A DNA stretch of 37,762 bases, from contig VXOE01000182.1 of the NCBI GenBank assembly GCA_009840225.1, positions 1 to 37,762 on the forward strand, written 5' to 3'. Origin of the DNA: Caldilineaceae bacterium SB0662_bin_25. Lineage in GTDB: Bacteria; Chloroflexota; Anaerolineae; Caldilineales; Caldilineaceae. Shown here in pieces: positions 1 through 8,640 of the stretch. Each line of letters starts with the position of its first letter. Position 1 is the stretch's first letter. The notes beneath the pieces were generated by a model. That model was not told the origin of the DNA. It searched no databases and was given only the letters and a program-made list of their open reading frames with translations. The position numbers were made by a program, and so were the translations under genes.

Positions 1-137
1 AGGGGAGAGGAGTGAGGAGTGAGAAACACCACTTCATTTGCAGGCAATTGGAAAGTAAGCTGACTGTGGCTTGGGTGCCTCCAGAGGTACACTTATGTTT
101 GCCCCAATGTTAGGATGACCCGTGACTTCGTCGCCTT

Positions 138-167
138 TTGACACAGTGGACCACCCTGTGCTAACCT
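138..167 (+). promoter_or_regulatory. Candidate sigma-70 promoter of the SAM-cycle operon
   Basis: A perfect -35 TTGACA (138-143) is followed after 18 bases by TAACCT (162-167), with a TG two bases upstream (159-160) forming an extended -10. A start near 175 would put the transcript just ahead of the riboswitch P1 stem at 197. The -10 itself matches the consensus poorly, so this is a position-supported candidate only. Confidence 0.45.
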
Positions 168-196
168 TTCCACCGAGGAACCTTAGAAATCTGCTT

Positions 197-418
197 CTCT
201 TATCCAGAGCGGGGGGAGGGACCGGCCCGATGATCCCCCGGCAACCTGCCGGAGTCCCGGTTCTCGGTTGCTGACCGGTAGATGGCGCACAAGACCACAC
301 GCGGCCTCGTAAGCGCATTCCAGGCCCTGTACCCCTGTCGCAATCTCCGTTCAGTTCCGCTGGGTTTCCTCTGAAGGTGCCAATTCCGACGAGTCTGCTG
401 CGACTCGAGAGATGAGAT
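197..418 (+). ncRNA. SAM-I (S-box) riboswitch
   Basis: The conserved S-box core is readable in order. The P1 5' strand is CTTATC (199-204). It is followed by CAGAGCGGGGGGAGGGA and the GGCCCGATGA segment (224-233), then CCCGGCAACC (237-246). GGTGCCAATTCC lies at 376-387, a P4 hairpin GAGTC/GACTC at about 391-406, and the P1 3' strand GATGAG at 411-416. The family binds S-adenosylmethionine and switches off methionine and SAM genes. The segment between the CAACC and GGTGC motifs (P3 apex) is about 130 nt. That makes the element roughly 220 nt, about twice the usual size. It sits directly before a terminator hairpin and mtnA. Confidence 0.95.
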
Positions 419-435
419 TGCCCTGCGAACGTGTA

Positions 436-468
436 CCCCTCTGGATCGACCCGGAGGGGTTTCATTTT
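436..468 (+). terminator. Riboswitch expression-platform terminator
   Basis: A 9-bp stem CCCCTCTGG (436-444) / CCGGAGGGG (451-459), containing one G-T pair, closes a 6-nt loop. A T-rich tract TTTCATTTT (460-468) follows. It lies 17 bases after the SAM-I P1 stem and 19 bases before the mtnA ATG. This fits premature termination when SAM is bound. Confidence 0.88.
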
Positions 469-487
469 GGCGAAGGGAGTGCCAAAT

Positions 488-1579
488 ATGCGCACCGTCT
501 TCTGGCAGGACGGAAAAGTAAAGATGATTGACCAGCGGCTGCTTCCCGGCGAGGAGGTAATCGCCGAGTTTGCTACCGTCGCCGAGGTCGCTCGCAGCAT
601 CAACGAAATGTATGTGAGAGGCGCTCCGGCCATCGGCGCCACGGCCGCCTACGGCATGGCCCTGGCCGCCTATCTCAGCGACGCCGACGATAGCGCGGCC
701 CTTCTCGACGAACTCCGCCAGGCCAAGGAAACCCTCGACGCCGCCAGGCCAACCGCAGTGAATCTTGCCTGGGCGACTCGACGACTCTACACGTTGGCCG
801 AGGAGATTGCCGGCGAAGCTGCGTCCGGCCAGAGTTCAACCTACGAGTTGAAGCAAGCGTTACTGGCAGAAGCCGAGGCGCTGGCCGACGAGGACGTCAG
901 AATCAACCGGCGCATGGGCTTCAACGGCGCCGCTGTCGTACCCGACGGCGCCAACCTTCTCCACCACTGCAACACCGGTTCACTGGCTACCGTGGACTTC
1001 GGCACCGCCCTTGGCGTTATCTATGCCTGCCAGGAACAGGGCAAAGACATCCATGTTTGGGTGGACGAGACCCGACCCCGCCTGCAGGGCGCCCGCCTGA
1101 CCGCCTGGGAGCTGATGCGGGCCGAGGTCCCCATGCATCTCATTGCCGACAACGCCGCCGGCCACCTGATGCGAACGGGCCAGGTCGACGTAGTTGTTTT
1201 CGGCGCCGATCGCGTCGCCGCCAACGGAGATGTCGCAAACAAGATCGGCACTTACAAGGTGGCTGTGGTCGCCAGGGAAAACGGCATTCCCGTCTACTGC
1301 GTCGCGCCCACCAGCACCGTCGACCTGGAACTTCCGGACGGCGATCACATCCCGATCGAAGAACGGGGGGCCGAAGAGGTGGCCGAAATCGGCGCACGCC
1401 CAATTGCCCCCGTCGACGTACCCGTTTACAACCCGGCTTTCGACATTACACCACACCGCTACTTGACCGGCATCGTCACAGAGGAAGGCATCTGCTATCC
1501 CCCATTCGACCAGAGCTTGCGCCGCGCCGTCGAGAAAGGGCGGGCCGCCATTCTTGCTGAAAGGTCCGAAAGAGGATAA
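488..1579 (+). CDS. mtnA: S-methyl-5-thioribose-1-phosphate isomerase (MtnA)
   Basis: A 363-residue enzyme of the eIF2B-like isomerase family. It converts 5-methylthioribose-1-phosphate to the ribulose form in methionine salvage. The protein begins [20 protein letters not shown], the usual family start. It shows [13 protein letters not shown] (44-56), [10 protein letters not shown] with the catalytic Cys161, and [18 protein letters not shown] with the acid Asp241. An upstream in-frame GTG at 431 would place codons inside the terminator hairpin. The ATG at 488, with GAAGGGAG just upstream, is therefore chosen. It is the first gene of the riboswitch-controlled operon. No mtnP or mtnK is present, so the salvage steps before it must be encoded elsewhere. 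Some MtnA enzymes also isomerise 5-deoxyribose-1-phosphate. Confidence 0.95.
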   Translation: MRTVFWQDGKVKMIDQRLLPGEEVIAEFATVAEVARSINEMYVRGAPAIGATAAYGMALAAYLSDADDSAALLDELRQAKETLDAARPTAVNLAWATRRLYTLAEEIAGEAASGQSSTYELKQALLAEAEALADEDVRINRRMGFNGAAVVPDGANLLHHCNTGSLATVDFGTALGVIYACQEQGKDIHVWVDETRPRLQGARLTAWELMRAEVPMHLIADNAAGHLMRTGQVDVVVFGADRVAANGDVANKIGTYKVAVVARENGIPVYCVAPTSTVDLELPDGDHIPIEERGAEEVAEIGARPIAPVDVPVYNPAFDITPHRYLTGIVTEEGICYPPFDQSLRRAVEKGRAAILAERSERG

Positions 1580-1581
1580 CC

Positions 1582-2184
1582 ATGAGTGAACTGCGCCGCA
1601 TCGAACGCATTTGCGTCTTTTGCGGCTCCAGCGACGGGGTCGACGAACGCTATGCCAACCAGGCCACTGCCCTGGGAACCGAAATTGCCCGGCGAGGATA
1701 CGGGCTTGTCTATGGCGGCGGCAATCTGGGACTGATGGGTGCTGTAAGCCGAGCGGCTCACGATGGCGGCGCTGCTGTCTACGGAATCATCCCGGGGCCA
1801 CTCGCAGCCAAAGAGATAGCCGGCGAAACAATCGGTCACATCGAGGTCGTCGAGACCATGCACCAACGCAAGGCCCGCATGGCCGAGCTCGCCGATGCAT
1901 TCATCACATTACCTGGCGGGATCGGCACGCTGGAGGAGTTGTTCGAGACCATCTCCTGGATCCAGCTGGGCATTCACAACAAGCCGATGGGGCTGCTCAA
2001 CGTTAACGGCTTCTTCGATCCCTTACGGCAGATGCTCGCCCACCAGATAGATCAGGGCTTTATCGCCGATCGGTACAGCCGCCTGCTCGTCGTCAAAGAC
2101 GACCCTTCCGCGCTCATCGATGACCTCCTCAGCCACGAAACGCCTGAGAGCTCGGTCCAGTGGATAACCTCGGCCCAAGCCTGA
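1582..2184 (+). CDS. LOG family nucleotide 5'-phosphate phosphoribohydrolase (TIGR00730)
   Basis: A 200-residue Rossmann-fold protein of the LOG/YgdH family. It has VFCGSSDG near the N-terminus, YGGGNLGLMG (44-53), the MHQRKARM segment (93-100) and the signature PGGIGTLEE (111-119). The arginine and the PGGxGTxxE motif form the active site. Family members hydrolyse nucleoside or cytokinin 5'-monophosphates to the base and ribose 5-phosphate. The gene starts 2 bases after the mtnA stop, with AGAGG just ahead. In this operon an AMP substrate, giving adenine, would make metabolic sense, but that is inference. The family name is often annotated as a lysine decarboxylase, which is a historical error. 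Confidence 0.88.
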   Translation: MSELRRIERICVFCGSSDGVDERYANQATALGTEIARRGYGLVYGGGNLGLMGAVSRAAHDGGAAVYGIIPGPLAAKEIAGETIGHIEVVETMHQRKARMAELADAFITLPGGIGTLEELFETISWIQLGIHNKPMGLLNVNGFFDPLRQMLAHQIDQGFIADRYSRLLVVKDDPSALIDDLLSHETPESSVQWITSAQA

Positions 2185-2268
2185 CCGCCCTTCAACGCAC
2201 CGATAACGCATTGGCATTTCAAGTTTCCAAGGCCCAGCTACCCATGTTCTCGCGATACGAATAGGCGA

Positions 2269-3018
2269 ATGCCAACCGACAGCAGAGCCCTGCCCCAAAT
2301 CATCGCGCTGGGCGGCCACAGCATGACAACAAATGAAGAGGACGTGAGCCTGAGCAGGTACCTGCTGGCCCAGGTTCCAGCCGGTCGTCCCCGCATCTGC
2401 TTTCTGTCCCAGGGAAGCGGAGAAGACGCCTTCTACATCGCCAACTTCTACCGCCACTTCCTGGAGTTCAACGCCCTGCCGTCTGACCTCTCCCTCTTCA
2501 GGCCGCACACAGCCGACGTCGCCACGTTTCTCCTGGACCAGGACATAATCTACGTCGGCGGAGGCAACACGAAGTCGATGCTGGCCCTGTGGCGGGAATG
2601 GGACGTCGACAAGGTTCTGCTACAGGGCTGGCAGCAGGGCACGCTTCTCTCCGGTGTCAGCGCCGGCGCCATCTGCTGGTTCGATCAAGGGCTTACCGAT
2701 TCGATTCCGGGTAGCCTTACGGCTCTCCAATGCCTCGGCTTTCTTGCCGGCAGTTGCTCTCCACATTACGACGGCGAGGCCGAAAGACGGCCCAGCTACC
2801 ATCGCCAGATCTCAGACGGCAAAATGGCGGGAGGCTACGGGATCGATGACAACGCAGCCCTTCATTTCGTTGGCTGCGAACCGCCCCGGGTTGTCGCCGC
2901 CCGCGCCGGCGCAGCAGCCTATCGCGTCGAGCCGACTCCATCCGGTATATCCGAATCCAAGCTCAACGCCTCCATTCTGCTAAGTTTGGAAAATGGTGGC
3001 GGCCACAAAACACTATGA
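2269..3018 (+). CDS. Peptidase E-like serine peptidase (family S51)
   Basis: A 249-residue class-I-glutamine-amidotransferase-fold protein. IIALGGHSM opens it, followed by RICFLSQGSGED, IIYVGGGNT (94-101) and the nucleophile elbow GVSAGAICW with Ser131. CSPHYDGEAERR carries the likely catalytic His166. S51 enzymes include aspartyl dipeptidase PepE and cyanophycinase. The length and single domain fit the PepE branch better than cyanophycinase. No signal peptide is visible, so it is probably cytoplasmic. The shine-dalgarno is weak (AGGCGA). It lies 84 bases after the LOG gene and overlaps no neighbour once the downstream kinase start is taken at 3041. Its substrate and its reason for being in a SAM operon are unknown. 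Confidence 0.8.
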   Translation: MPTDSRALPQIIALGGHSMTTNEEDVSLSRYLLAQVPAGRPRICFLSQGSGEDAFYIANFYRHFLEFNALPSDLSLFRPHTADVATFLLDQDIIYVGGGNTKSMLALWREWDVDKVLLQGWQQGTLLSGVSAGAICWFDQGLTDSIPGSLTALQCLGFLAGSCSPHYDGEAERRPSYHRQISDGKMAGGYGIDDNAALHFVGCEPPRVVAARAGAAAYRVEPTPSGISESKLNASILLSLENGGGHKTL

Positions 3019-3040
3019 CCAGTCTTTACTTGGGTGCCCT

Positions 3041-3997
3041 ATGAGAATCGTAGTTTCCGGCTCCATCGCCTATGACTACCTGATGTCCTTTCCCGGTAGA
3101 TTCACCGACCAGATAATCACCGAAAAACTGACCCGCCTGAGCGTCAGCTTTTTGGTTGAAGACATGGTTCGCCAGCGGGGAGGCACTGCCGCCAATATCG
3201 CCTACTCTCTCAAGCTCCTCGGCGGCGATCCGATTCTATTTGGAACCGTCGGTCAGGACTTCGGCGACTACAAGGCCTGGCTGGACCAACACGGAATCAA
3301 CACCGACCATGTCGTCGAAATCCCCAGCAAGTTCACCGCCAGTTTCTTTGTGAGTACCGACGAAGAGCAGAACCAGATCGCCAACTTCTACGCCGGCGCG
3401 ATGAGCGACTGCCGCGACGTCACCCTCGCCGACCACGGCCTTATCGATGCAGACGTCGTGATTATCAGCCCCAATGATCCCCAGGCCATGCTGAACTTCG
3501 CCTCAGAGTGCCGCGATCTGGGCGTCCCCTTTGCCTATGACCCCAGTCAGCAGACTGCCCGGCTGAGCGGCGAAGACCTGCGCGAGAGCATTCCGGGCGC
3601 CGCTTGGCTGATGGTCAACGACTACGAAATGGCAGTAATCGAAAACAAGACTGGCTGGTCGAGACAGACGATTCTTCAGGAGGTAGGCACGCTCGTCGTC
3701 ACCGAAGGCCGTGCCGGTAGTCTGATTTATCATGAAGGCCAGGAGTTTCACATACCCATAGCGCCGCCTCTCAAGGTAGCCGAGCCCACCGGGGCAGGTG
3801 ACGCCTACCGCGGCGCCTATTTTGCCGCCTATAGCGCCGGTCTGCCCGTTGACGTGTGCGGCCGCGTTGGATCACTGTGCGCCACCTACGTGCTGGAGCA
3901 GTTCGGGACAACCAATCACCAGTTCACCCCGCAGGAGTTTGCCCTTCGCTACGAACAGACTTTCGGCGAGGAACTGCTCTGGGGAGAACCGGCCTGA
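3041..3997 (+). CDS. PfkB-family carbohydrate kinase, probable adenosine kinase
   Basis: A 318-residue ribokinase/PfkB-fold kinase. MRIVVSGSIAYDYLM is the usual N-terminal strand. GGTAANIAYSLKLLGG (about residues 47-62) binds substrate, and the C-terminal EPTGAGDAYRGAYFA holds the anion hole and catalytic Asp (GAGD). The track-maximal start (2993) would overlap the peptidase gene. The ATG at 3041 starts exactly at the family N-terminus. The neighbour ahcY releases adenosine, so adenosine phosphorylation to AMP is the most likely role. Ribokinase or 2-keto-3-deoxygluconate kinase activity cannot be excluded from sequence alone. It is followed after 1 base by the GNAT gene, so the two are probably co-translated. 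Confidence 0.82.
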   Translation: MRIVVSGSIAYDYLMSFPGRFTDQIITEKLTRLSVSFLVEDMVRQRGGTAANIAYSLKLLGGDPILFGTVGQDFGDYKAWLDQHGINTDHVVEIPSKFTASFFVSTDEEQNQIANFYAGAMSDCRDVTLADHGLIDADVVIISPNDPQAMLNFASECRDLGVPFAYDPSQQTARLSGEDLRESIPGAAWLMVNDYEMAVIENKTGWSRQTILQEVGTLVVTEGRAGSLIYHEGQEFHIPIAPPLKVAEPTGAGDAYRGAYFAAYSAGLPVDVCGRVGSLCATYVLEQFGTTNHQFTPQEFALRYEQTFGEELLWGEPA

Positions 3998-3998
3998 A

Positions 3999-4841
3999 AT
4001 GCGTAACGGGCACACTGCCAGCGAGGCAGTTTTCGAAGTCCTGTCCCTGGACCCGGTCTGGGCCGCCTACGCCATCGGCGACCTCCGCCCCGACCTGGCC
4101 CGCCACTGCCGCTGGTTCGTCTCCGGTGATGCCAGCGGACTGGCGCTTCTATACTTCGGGCTCGAGCCACCGATTCTACTGACCGCAGGCGAGCCTGAAG
4201 GTGTCGCCGCCGCTCTGTCTACCGCTGAACTGCCGCCCGAACTGTTCCTGAGCATCCTTCCATCGCACCTGCCAGTCGTCCAACGGTACTATCGACACGT
4301 CTCTCCCCAGAGAATGGTGCGCATGGCGCTCCCACAGGGCAAGCATATCCCGTGGCCCGCCTGGCCGGCCCGTCGCCTCTCCCCGTCCGACGCCAACCGG
4401 CTGACCACCCTCTACCGACACGGTGGCGACTACGCACCGGACGCTTTCGACTACAATCAGCTCGACGACGGCTTCTTCTTTGGCATCGAAGACGAAGACG
4501 GGATTCTCGCCTCAGCCGGCGGCACCCACGTTACGCATCGTCAGGCAAGCCCGGCCCTACAGGGCTCGAATCCAGGTGAGGCCAATGGCTCGGTCTCGAT
4601 AAACAGGATCATCTCACAGGGCGTAGCTGCCATCGGCAACATCTACACAAGACCTGGTCGCCGAGGCCTGGGCTTCGGGAAAGCAGTCACAGTAAGCATC
4701 ACACGTGCCCTCCAGAAAGACGGATTCAGCGTGATTGTGCTGAACGTAGATGAACAGAATTTGGTTGCCAAATCCATCTATGAGAAGCTAGGATTTGAAG
4801 TTCACTGCCATTTCTTCGAAGGATACGCCAAGAGAATCTGA
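3999..4841 (+). CDS. GNAT family N-acetyltransferase
   Basis: A 280-residue protein with an N-terminal half of unclear fold and a C-terminal GNAT domain. The acetyl-CoA-binding motif A is visible as IGNIYTRPGRRGLGFGKAVT (about residues 211-230). The later LNVDEQNLVAKSIYEKLGFE is the usual motif B region. The ATG at 3999 begins one base after the kinase stop. A longer frame from 3798 would lie entirely inside the kinase gene and is rejected. The N-terminal half, with SILPSHLPVVQRYY, resembles two-domain GNAT proteins whose first domain is a degenerate copy. The substrate is unknown. Placement in a SAM-riboswitch operon suggests a metabolite or protein linked to SAM turnover, but nothing in the sequence names it. 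Confidence 0.8.
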   Translation: MRNGHTASEAVFEVLSLDPVWAAYAIGDLRPDLARHCRWFVSGDASGLALLYFGLEPPILLTAGEPEGVAAALSTAELPPELFLSILPSHLPVVQRYYRHVSPQRMVRMALPQGKHIPWPAWPARRLSPSDANRLTTLYRHGGDYAPDAFDYNQLDDGFFFGIEDEDGILASAGGTHVTHRQASPALQGSNPGEANGSVSINRIISQGVAAIGNIYTRPGRRGLGFGKAVTVSITRALQKDGFSVIVLNVDEQNLVAKSIYEKLGFEVHCHFFEGYAKRI

Positions 4842-4939
4842 TTGATAACTTTGGGGAATCGAGGCAGAATCCGTACAGCTAAAGAGACAGGTCATATGTC
4901 TTTGATGGTCATTCACTCGCACTAGGAGTTACCCCACAG

Positions 4940-6223
4940 ATGTCCACAGCAGTTCATGGCAAGAACTACGACATAGCCGATATCAGCCTGGCCGAGCGCG
5001 GCCGTTTTCGCATGCAATGGGCAGCCAAAGAGATGCCCGTGCTTGACTTGCTGGAAGAACGCTACCGCCGCGAACGCCCCTTTGAAGGCGTACGTATGGC
5101 CGCAGCCATGCACGTCACCAGTGAAACAGCCAACCTGATGCGCATCCTCATCGCCGGCGGCGCTGAAATCGCACTCTGCGCCAGCAATCCTCTGAGCACA
5201 CAGGACGACATCGCCGCCGCCCTCGTCTCCTACTACGAAATGCCAGTATTCGCCATCAAAGGCGAGACTAACGCCCAGTACAACGCCCACCTTAACGCCG
5301 TGCTCGATACCAGTCCCCACCTGACTATGGACGACGGCATGGACCTCGTCGCCATGCTCCATACGCAGCGCAGCAGCCTGCTTGATGGCGTAATGGGGGG
5401 AACCGAGGAGACCACAACCGGCGTTATCCGCCTCAGGGCGATGGCCGCCCAGGGCAAACTGGCCTTTCCCGTCATCGCCGTCAACGACGCCATGACCAAG
5501 CACTTTTTCGACAACCGCTACGGCACCGGCCAGAGCACCTTGGACGGCATTATCCGCGCCACCAACGTTCTCATGGCGGGCAAAACTTTTGTCGTCGGCG
5601 GCTATGGTTGGTGCAGCAAAGGCATCGCCATGCGCGCAAAAGGCATGGGCGCCAACGTCATCGTCACCGAGGTCGATCCCCTGCGCGCCCTGGAAGCGGT
5701 AATGGACGGTTTCCAGGTTTTGCCCATGTCCCATGCGGCCAAAGCGGGACACATATTCTGTTCCGCCACCGGCGACATTAACGTGATCGACCGCCATCAC
5801 ATGGAACAGATGCGGGACGGCGCCATTCTCGCCAACAGCGGCCACTTCGACGTCGAGATAAACATGAAGGCGCTCGAAGCGATGTCCACCAAAATCACTC
5901 GCGTGCGCGATTTTCTGGACGAATACACGCTTGAAGACGGCCGCCGCATCTATGTCGCCGGCGAGGGCCGCCTCGTCAATCTCGCCGCGGCCGAAGGCCA
6001 TCCCAGCGCCGTCATGGACATGAGCTTTGCCAATCAGGCCCTCGCCGCCGAGTACCTGCTTAAACACAGTGACGAGATGACCGGAAACGTCTACGATATG
6101 CCGGAAGAGCTCGACCGCGAGATCGCGGCCCTCAAGCTAAGAGCCATGGGCGTTGAAATCGATACCCTAACCGCCGAACAAGAGGCCTATCTGAACGAGT
6201 GGACTCTTGGCACAGCCGAATAA
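4940..6223 (+). CDS. ahcY: Adenosylhomocysteinase (S-adenosylhomocysteine hydrolase)
   Basis: A 427-residue NAD-dependent enzyme that splits S-adenosylhomocysteine into adenosine and homocysteine and so removes product inhibition of methyltransferases. [34 protein letters not shown] and [18 protein letters not shown] carry the substrate site, including the Lys and Asp of [29 protein letters not shown] is the NAD-binding glycine loop. The C-terminus ends at [11 protein letters not shown] and lacks the K-x-DHYRY tail that reaches the partner subunit's NAD in animal and many bacterial enzymes. That resembles the shorter archaeal/Thermotoga type. A 98-bp gap precedes it with TAGGAG before the ATG. 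No second riboswitch is visible there. Confidence 0.96.
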   Translation: MSTAVHGKNYDIADISLAERGRFRMQWAAKEMPVLDLLEERYRRERPFEGVRMAAAMHVTSETANLMRILIAGGAEIALCASNPLSTQDDIAAALVSYYEMPVFAIKGETNAQYNAHLNAVLDTSPHLTMDDGMDLVAMLHTQRSSLLDGVMGGTEETTTGVIRLRAMAAQGKLAFPVIAVNDAMTKHFFDNRYGTGQSTLDGIIRATNVLMAGKTFVVGGYGWCSKGIAMRAKGMGANVIVTEVDPLRALEAVMDGFQVLPMSHAAKAGHIFCSATGDINVIDRHHMEQMRDGAILANSGHFDVEINMKALEAMSTKITRVRDFLDEYTLEDGRRIYVAGEGRLVNLAAAEGHPSAVMDMSFANQALAAEYLLKHSDEMTGNVYDMPEELDREIAALKLRAMGVEIDTLTAEQEAYLNEWTLGTAE

Positions 6224-6271
6224 GACTGCCGCCGCCCGCAGGCATGTGAACCGCAGTCAGGAGAACAGCCA

Positions 6272-7486
6272 ATGAGCAGCACCTTCATGACCGCACCCTC
6301 CCTCCTCTTTACCAGTGAATCGGTAACTGAGGGGCACCCGGACAAGATGTGCGACCAGATCAGCGACGCTGTCGTCGACGCAATATTTAATCAGGATCCC
6401 AACGCGCGCATTGCTTGCGAGGCGGCCGTCAAAACAGGCTTTGTAATTCTCCTCGGCGAAATAACGACCACGGCATCAGTGAACTATGATGAGCTTGTTC
6501 GAAAAGTGGTCAAGGAAATCGGATTCGATAACAGCGCCAAAGGTTTCGACGCCGATACCTGTGGCGTCCAGGTCGCAATCGCATCCCAGTCGCCCGACAT
6601 CGCCCTTGGCGTCGACCGCGCCCAGGAGTTCAAGAATGACACAATGGACAGCGAGGAGGATGAGATCGAGTCGGTCGGCGCAGGCGACCAGGGCATGATG
6701 TTCGGCTTCGCCTGCAATGAGACCGACGCCCTGATGCCCCTGCCCATTTATCTGGCCCATAAACTGAGCCGACAGCTGGCCGTACTTCGCAAGAGTGGCG
6801 AGCTACCTTGGTTGGGTCCCGATGGCAAGTCGCAGGTTACGGTGGAATACAGCCTGGGAAAACCGAAACGCATCCACACCGTCCTGATAAGCACACAGCA
6901 CCTTCCCGACATCTGCCAGGAAGAGATCAGGCAACAGATTATAAAGCACTGCATCTCACCGACTCTTCCCGCAGAAATGGTCGACGAGGATATTCGCATC
7001 TACGTAAACCCGACGGGCCGCTTCGTAGTAGGCGGGCCGATGGGCGATGCCGGCCTTACCGGCCGCAAAATCATCGTTGACACCTACGGCGGCATGGGCC
7101 GGCACGGCGGCGGCGCCTTCAGCGGCAAGGACTGCACCAAAGTGGACCGAAGCGGCGCCTACGCAGCCCGTTGGGTAGCCAAAAATATCGTTGCCGCAGG
7201 TCTCGCCGACCGCTGCGAAATCCAGCTTGCCTACGCCATCGGCGTCGCCCAACCCCTCAGCGTCAACGTTGAAACCTTCGGCACCGGCACGATCAGCGAC
7301 GGGAAAATTGAAGAACTGATCGGGAAACACTTCGACCTCAGACCAGGCGCCATCATACGCGACCTAAGACTTCGGCGCCCCATCTATCGGCAGACCGCAG
7401 CCTACGGACACTTCGGGCGCGACGACATATCCTTGCCCTGGGAAGACACCAGCATGGCCGCCCGTCTGAAGCAAGCTGCAAGCTGA
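6272..7486 (+). CDS. metK: S-adenosylmethionine synthetase
   Basis: A 404-residue methionine adenosyltransferase, making SAM from ATP and methionine. The N-terminal [21 protein letters not shown] has the catalytic His and metal-binding residues. [11 protein letters not shown] and the P-loop-like [16 protein letters not shown] follow, and [14 protein letters not shown] is intact. The length matches bacterial MetK. It lies 48 bases after ahcY with CAGGAG upstream of the ATG. The neighbour order ahcY-metK completes a SAM regeneration set under the SAM-I riboswitch at the operon head. Confidence 0.97.
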   Translation: MSSTFMTAPSLLFTSESVTEGHPDKMCDQISDAVVDAIFNQDPNARIACEAAVKTGFVILLGEITTTASVNYDELVRKVVKEIGFDNSAKGFDADTCGVQVAIASQSPDIALGVDRAQEFKNDTMDSEEDEIESVGAGDQGMMFGFACNETDALMPLPIYLAHKLSRQLAVLRKSGELPWLGPDGKSQVTVEYSLGKPKRIHTVLISTQHLPDICQEEIRQQIIKHCISPTLPAEMVDEDIRIYVNPTGRFVVGGPMGDAGLTGRKIIVDTYGGMGRHGGGAFSGKDCTKVDRSGAYAARWVAKNIVAAGLADRCEIQLAYAIGVAQPLSVNVETFGTGTISDGKIEELIGKHFDLRPGAIIRDLRLRRPIYRQTAAYGHFGRDDISLPWEDTSMAARLKQAAS

Positions 7487-7500
7487 ACCTATTGACCCCC

Positions 7501-8397
7501 ATGGAAACACAGCAGCAGCCTGCCGGTGCCCCATTCTCACTTCGTGAACTGCCGGCATCATTCTGGTACACTGTAACGATTTCAACGGGTCTTTCCCTTG
7601 TAATCATCCTCGTCATGGTCGTCCTGGGCTACCGTGACGGCCTCAGGCGCGGCGAGGCCCAAACACGCCAACAGATCGCCATCCTGCTGCAACGCGCGTC
7701 CGACATGCTGGATGCCGGCATGCACGAAGAGGCACGCGCCGTCTACGCAGGAATCCTTGAGTTCGATCCGCAAAACGATGCCGCCCGCTCCGCCATTTCG
7801 GCAGTGGACGCAATCGACTCTTCCGAGACGGTTCCGGAGACTGTAGCAGAGCCGACCGCCACTGATCTCGAGTGGGCCAAGGCGCAGGCCCTATATGAAG
7901 AAGGCCGCTGGCAGGAAGCGATACAGCGTTTCTCCCTTGTGCAGTCCATGCAGCCGGAGTACAGGCGAGAAGAACTGCAAAAGAATCTGTTCGTCGCTCA
8001 CGTCGAGCTGGCGAGGGCGGCGATCGTAGAAGGTAATCTGGAAGAGGCCGTGCAGCTGTTTGACAGTGCACTCGAGCTGGACCCGAATAACTTACAGGTT
8101 CAGGAGAAGCGCTACATGATTGCCCACTATGTCGATATCAAAACCTATTGGGGGGCCGACTGGGCCCACGTCATTCGCCTTCTCGAGGATCTGTACCGCA
8201 TCGACCCCAAATACCGCGATGTGCAGTTTCTCCTTCAGAGAGCGCACGTTTACCTGGGGGAAGGTTTCGCCCGCGAGGAAAACTGGTGCGCCGCCGCCGC
8301 CGAATACACAAGCGCAATCGCCGTCCTCGACTGGCTGGAACTTCGGCCGAGAAGAGACGAGCTCGCGGCCAGTTGCCGAAATGGCGGTAACGGCTAA
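7501..8397 (+). CDS. Membrane-anchored TPR protein
   Basis: A 298-residue protein with one N-terminal transmembrane helix (about residues 20-43, TISTGLSLVIILVMVVLGY). A mainly helical C-terminal region follows with TPR-like pairs. Examples are LLQRASDMLDAGMHEEARAVYAGILEFDPQN, AQALYEEGRWQEAIQRF and GNLEEAVQLFDSALELDPNN. The tail probably lies on the cytoplasmic side because the region just after the helix is basic (YRDGLRRGEAQ). The ATG at 7501 is preferred to an in-frame TTG at 7492. It begins 14 bases after metK and is the last gene before the tRNA promoter, so it probably ends the SAM operon transcript. TPR repeats mediate protein contacts. The partner is unknown. Confidence 0.8.
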   Translation: METQQQPAGAPFSLRELPASFWYTVTISTGLSLVIILVMVVLGYRDGLRRGEAQTRQQIAILLQRASDMLDAGMHEEARAVYAGILEFDPQNDAARSAISAVDAIDSSETVPETVAEPTATDLEWAKAQALYEEGRWQEAIQRFSLVQSMQPEYRREELQKNLFVAHVELARAAIVEGNLEEAVQLFDSALELDPNNLQVQEKRYMIAHYVDIKTYWGADWAHVIRLLEDLYRIDPKYRDVQFLLQRAHVYLGEGFAREENWCAAAAEYTSAIAVLDWLELRPRRDELAASCRNGGNG

Positions 8398-8426
8398 ACC
8401 TCAGTCTAACTGGACTACGCTGTGAA

Positions 8427-8455
8427 TTGTTCTTTCGGGCTGATGAGGCTATAAT
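8427..8455 (+). promoter_or_regulatory. tRNA cluster promoter
   Basis: TTGTTC (8427-8432), a 17-base spacer and a perfect TATAAT (8450-8455) form a textbook sigma-70 promoter. A start near 8462 lies 9 bases before tRNA-Pro. Confidence 0.8.
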
Positions 8456-8470
8456 CACTCAGTGCAGAAC

Positions 8471-8546
<76 letters not shown>

Positions 8547-8547
8547 T

Positions 8548-8618
8548 GCGGGTATAGCTCAATGGTAGAGCGCCGGCCTTCCAAGCCGACGATGCGGGTT
8601 CGATCCCCGCTACCCGCT
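8548..8618 (+). tRNA. tRNA-Gly (TCC)
   Basis: The acceptor stem GCGGGTA (8548-8554) pairs with TACCCGC (8611-8617), with discriminator T. The anticodon loop is CTTCCAA (anticodon TCC). The T arm is GCGGG-TTCGATC-CCCGC. The first pair of the anticodon stem is C-A in this fold, a small irregularity. CCA is not encoded. It starts 3 bases after tRNA-Pro, so both come from one precursor. Confidence 0.95.
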
Positions 8619-8640
8619 CTCTTCCCTTCGTCCCAGTGCT

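Noticed and set aside
34-642. 202-codon minus-strand frame through the riboswitch and mtnA start
   Set aside because: It covers the SAM-I riboswitch and terminator and gives an unstructured composition.
4922-6067. 381-codon minus-strand open frame antisense to ahcY
   Set aside because: It lies opposite a perfectly conserved gene, has no recognisable domain, and arises from the GC-rich codon use of ahcY.
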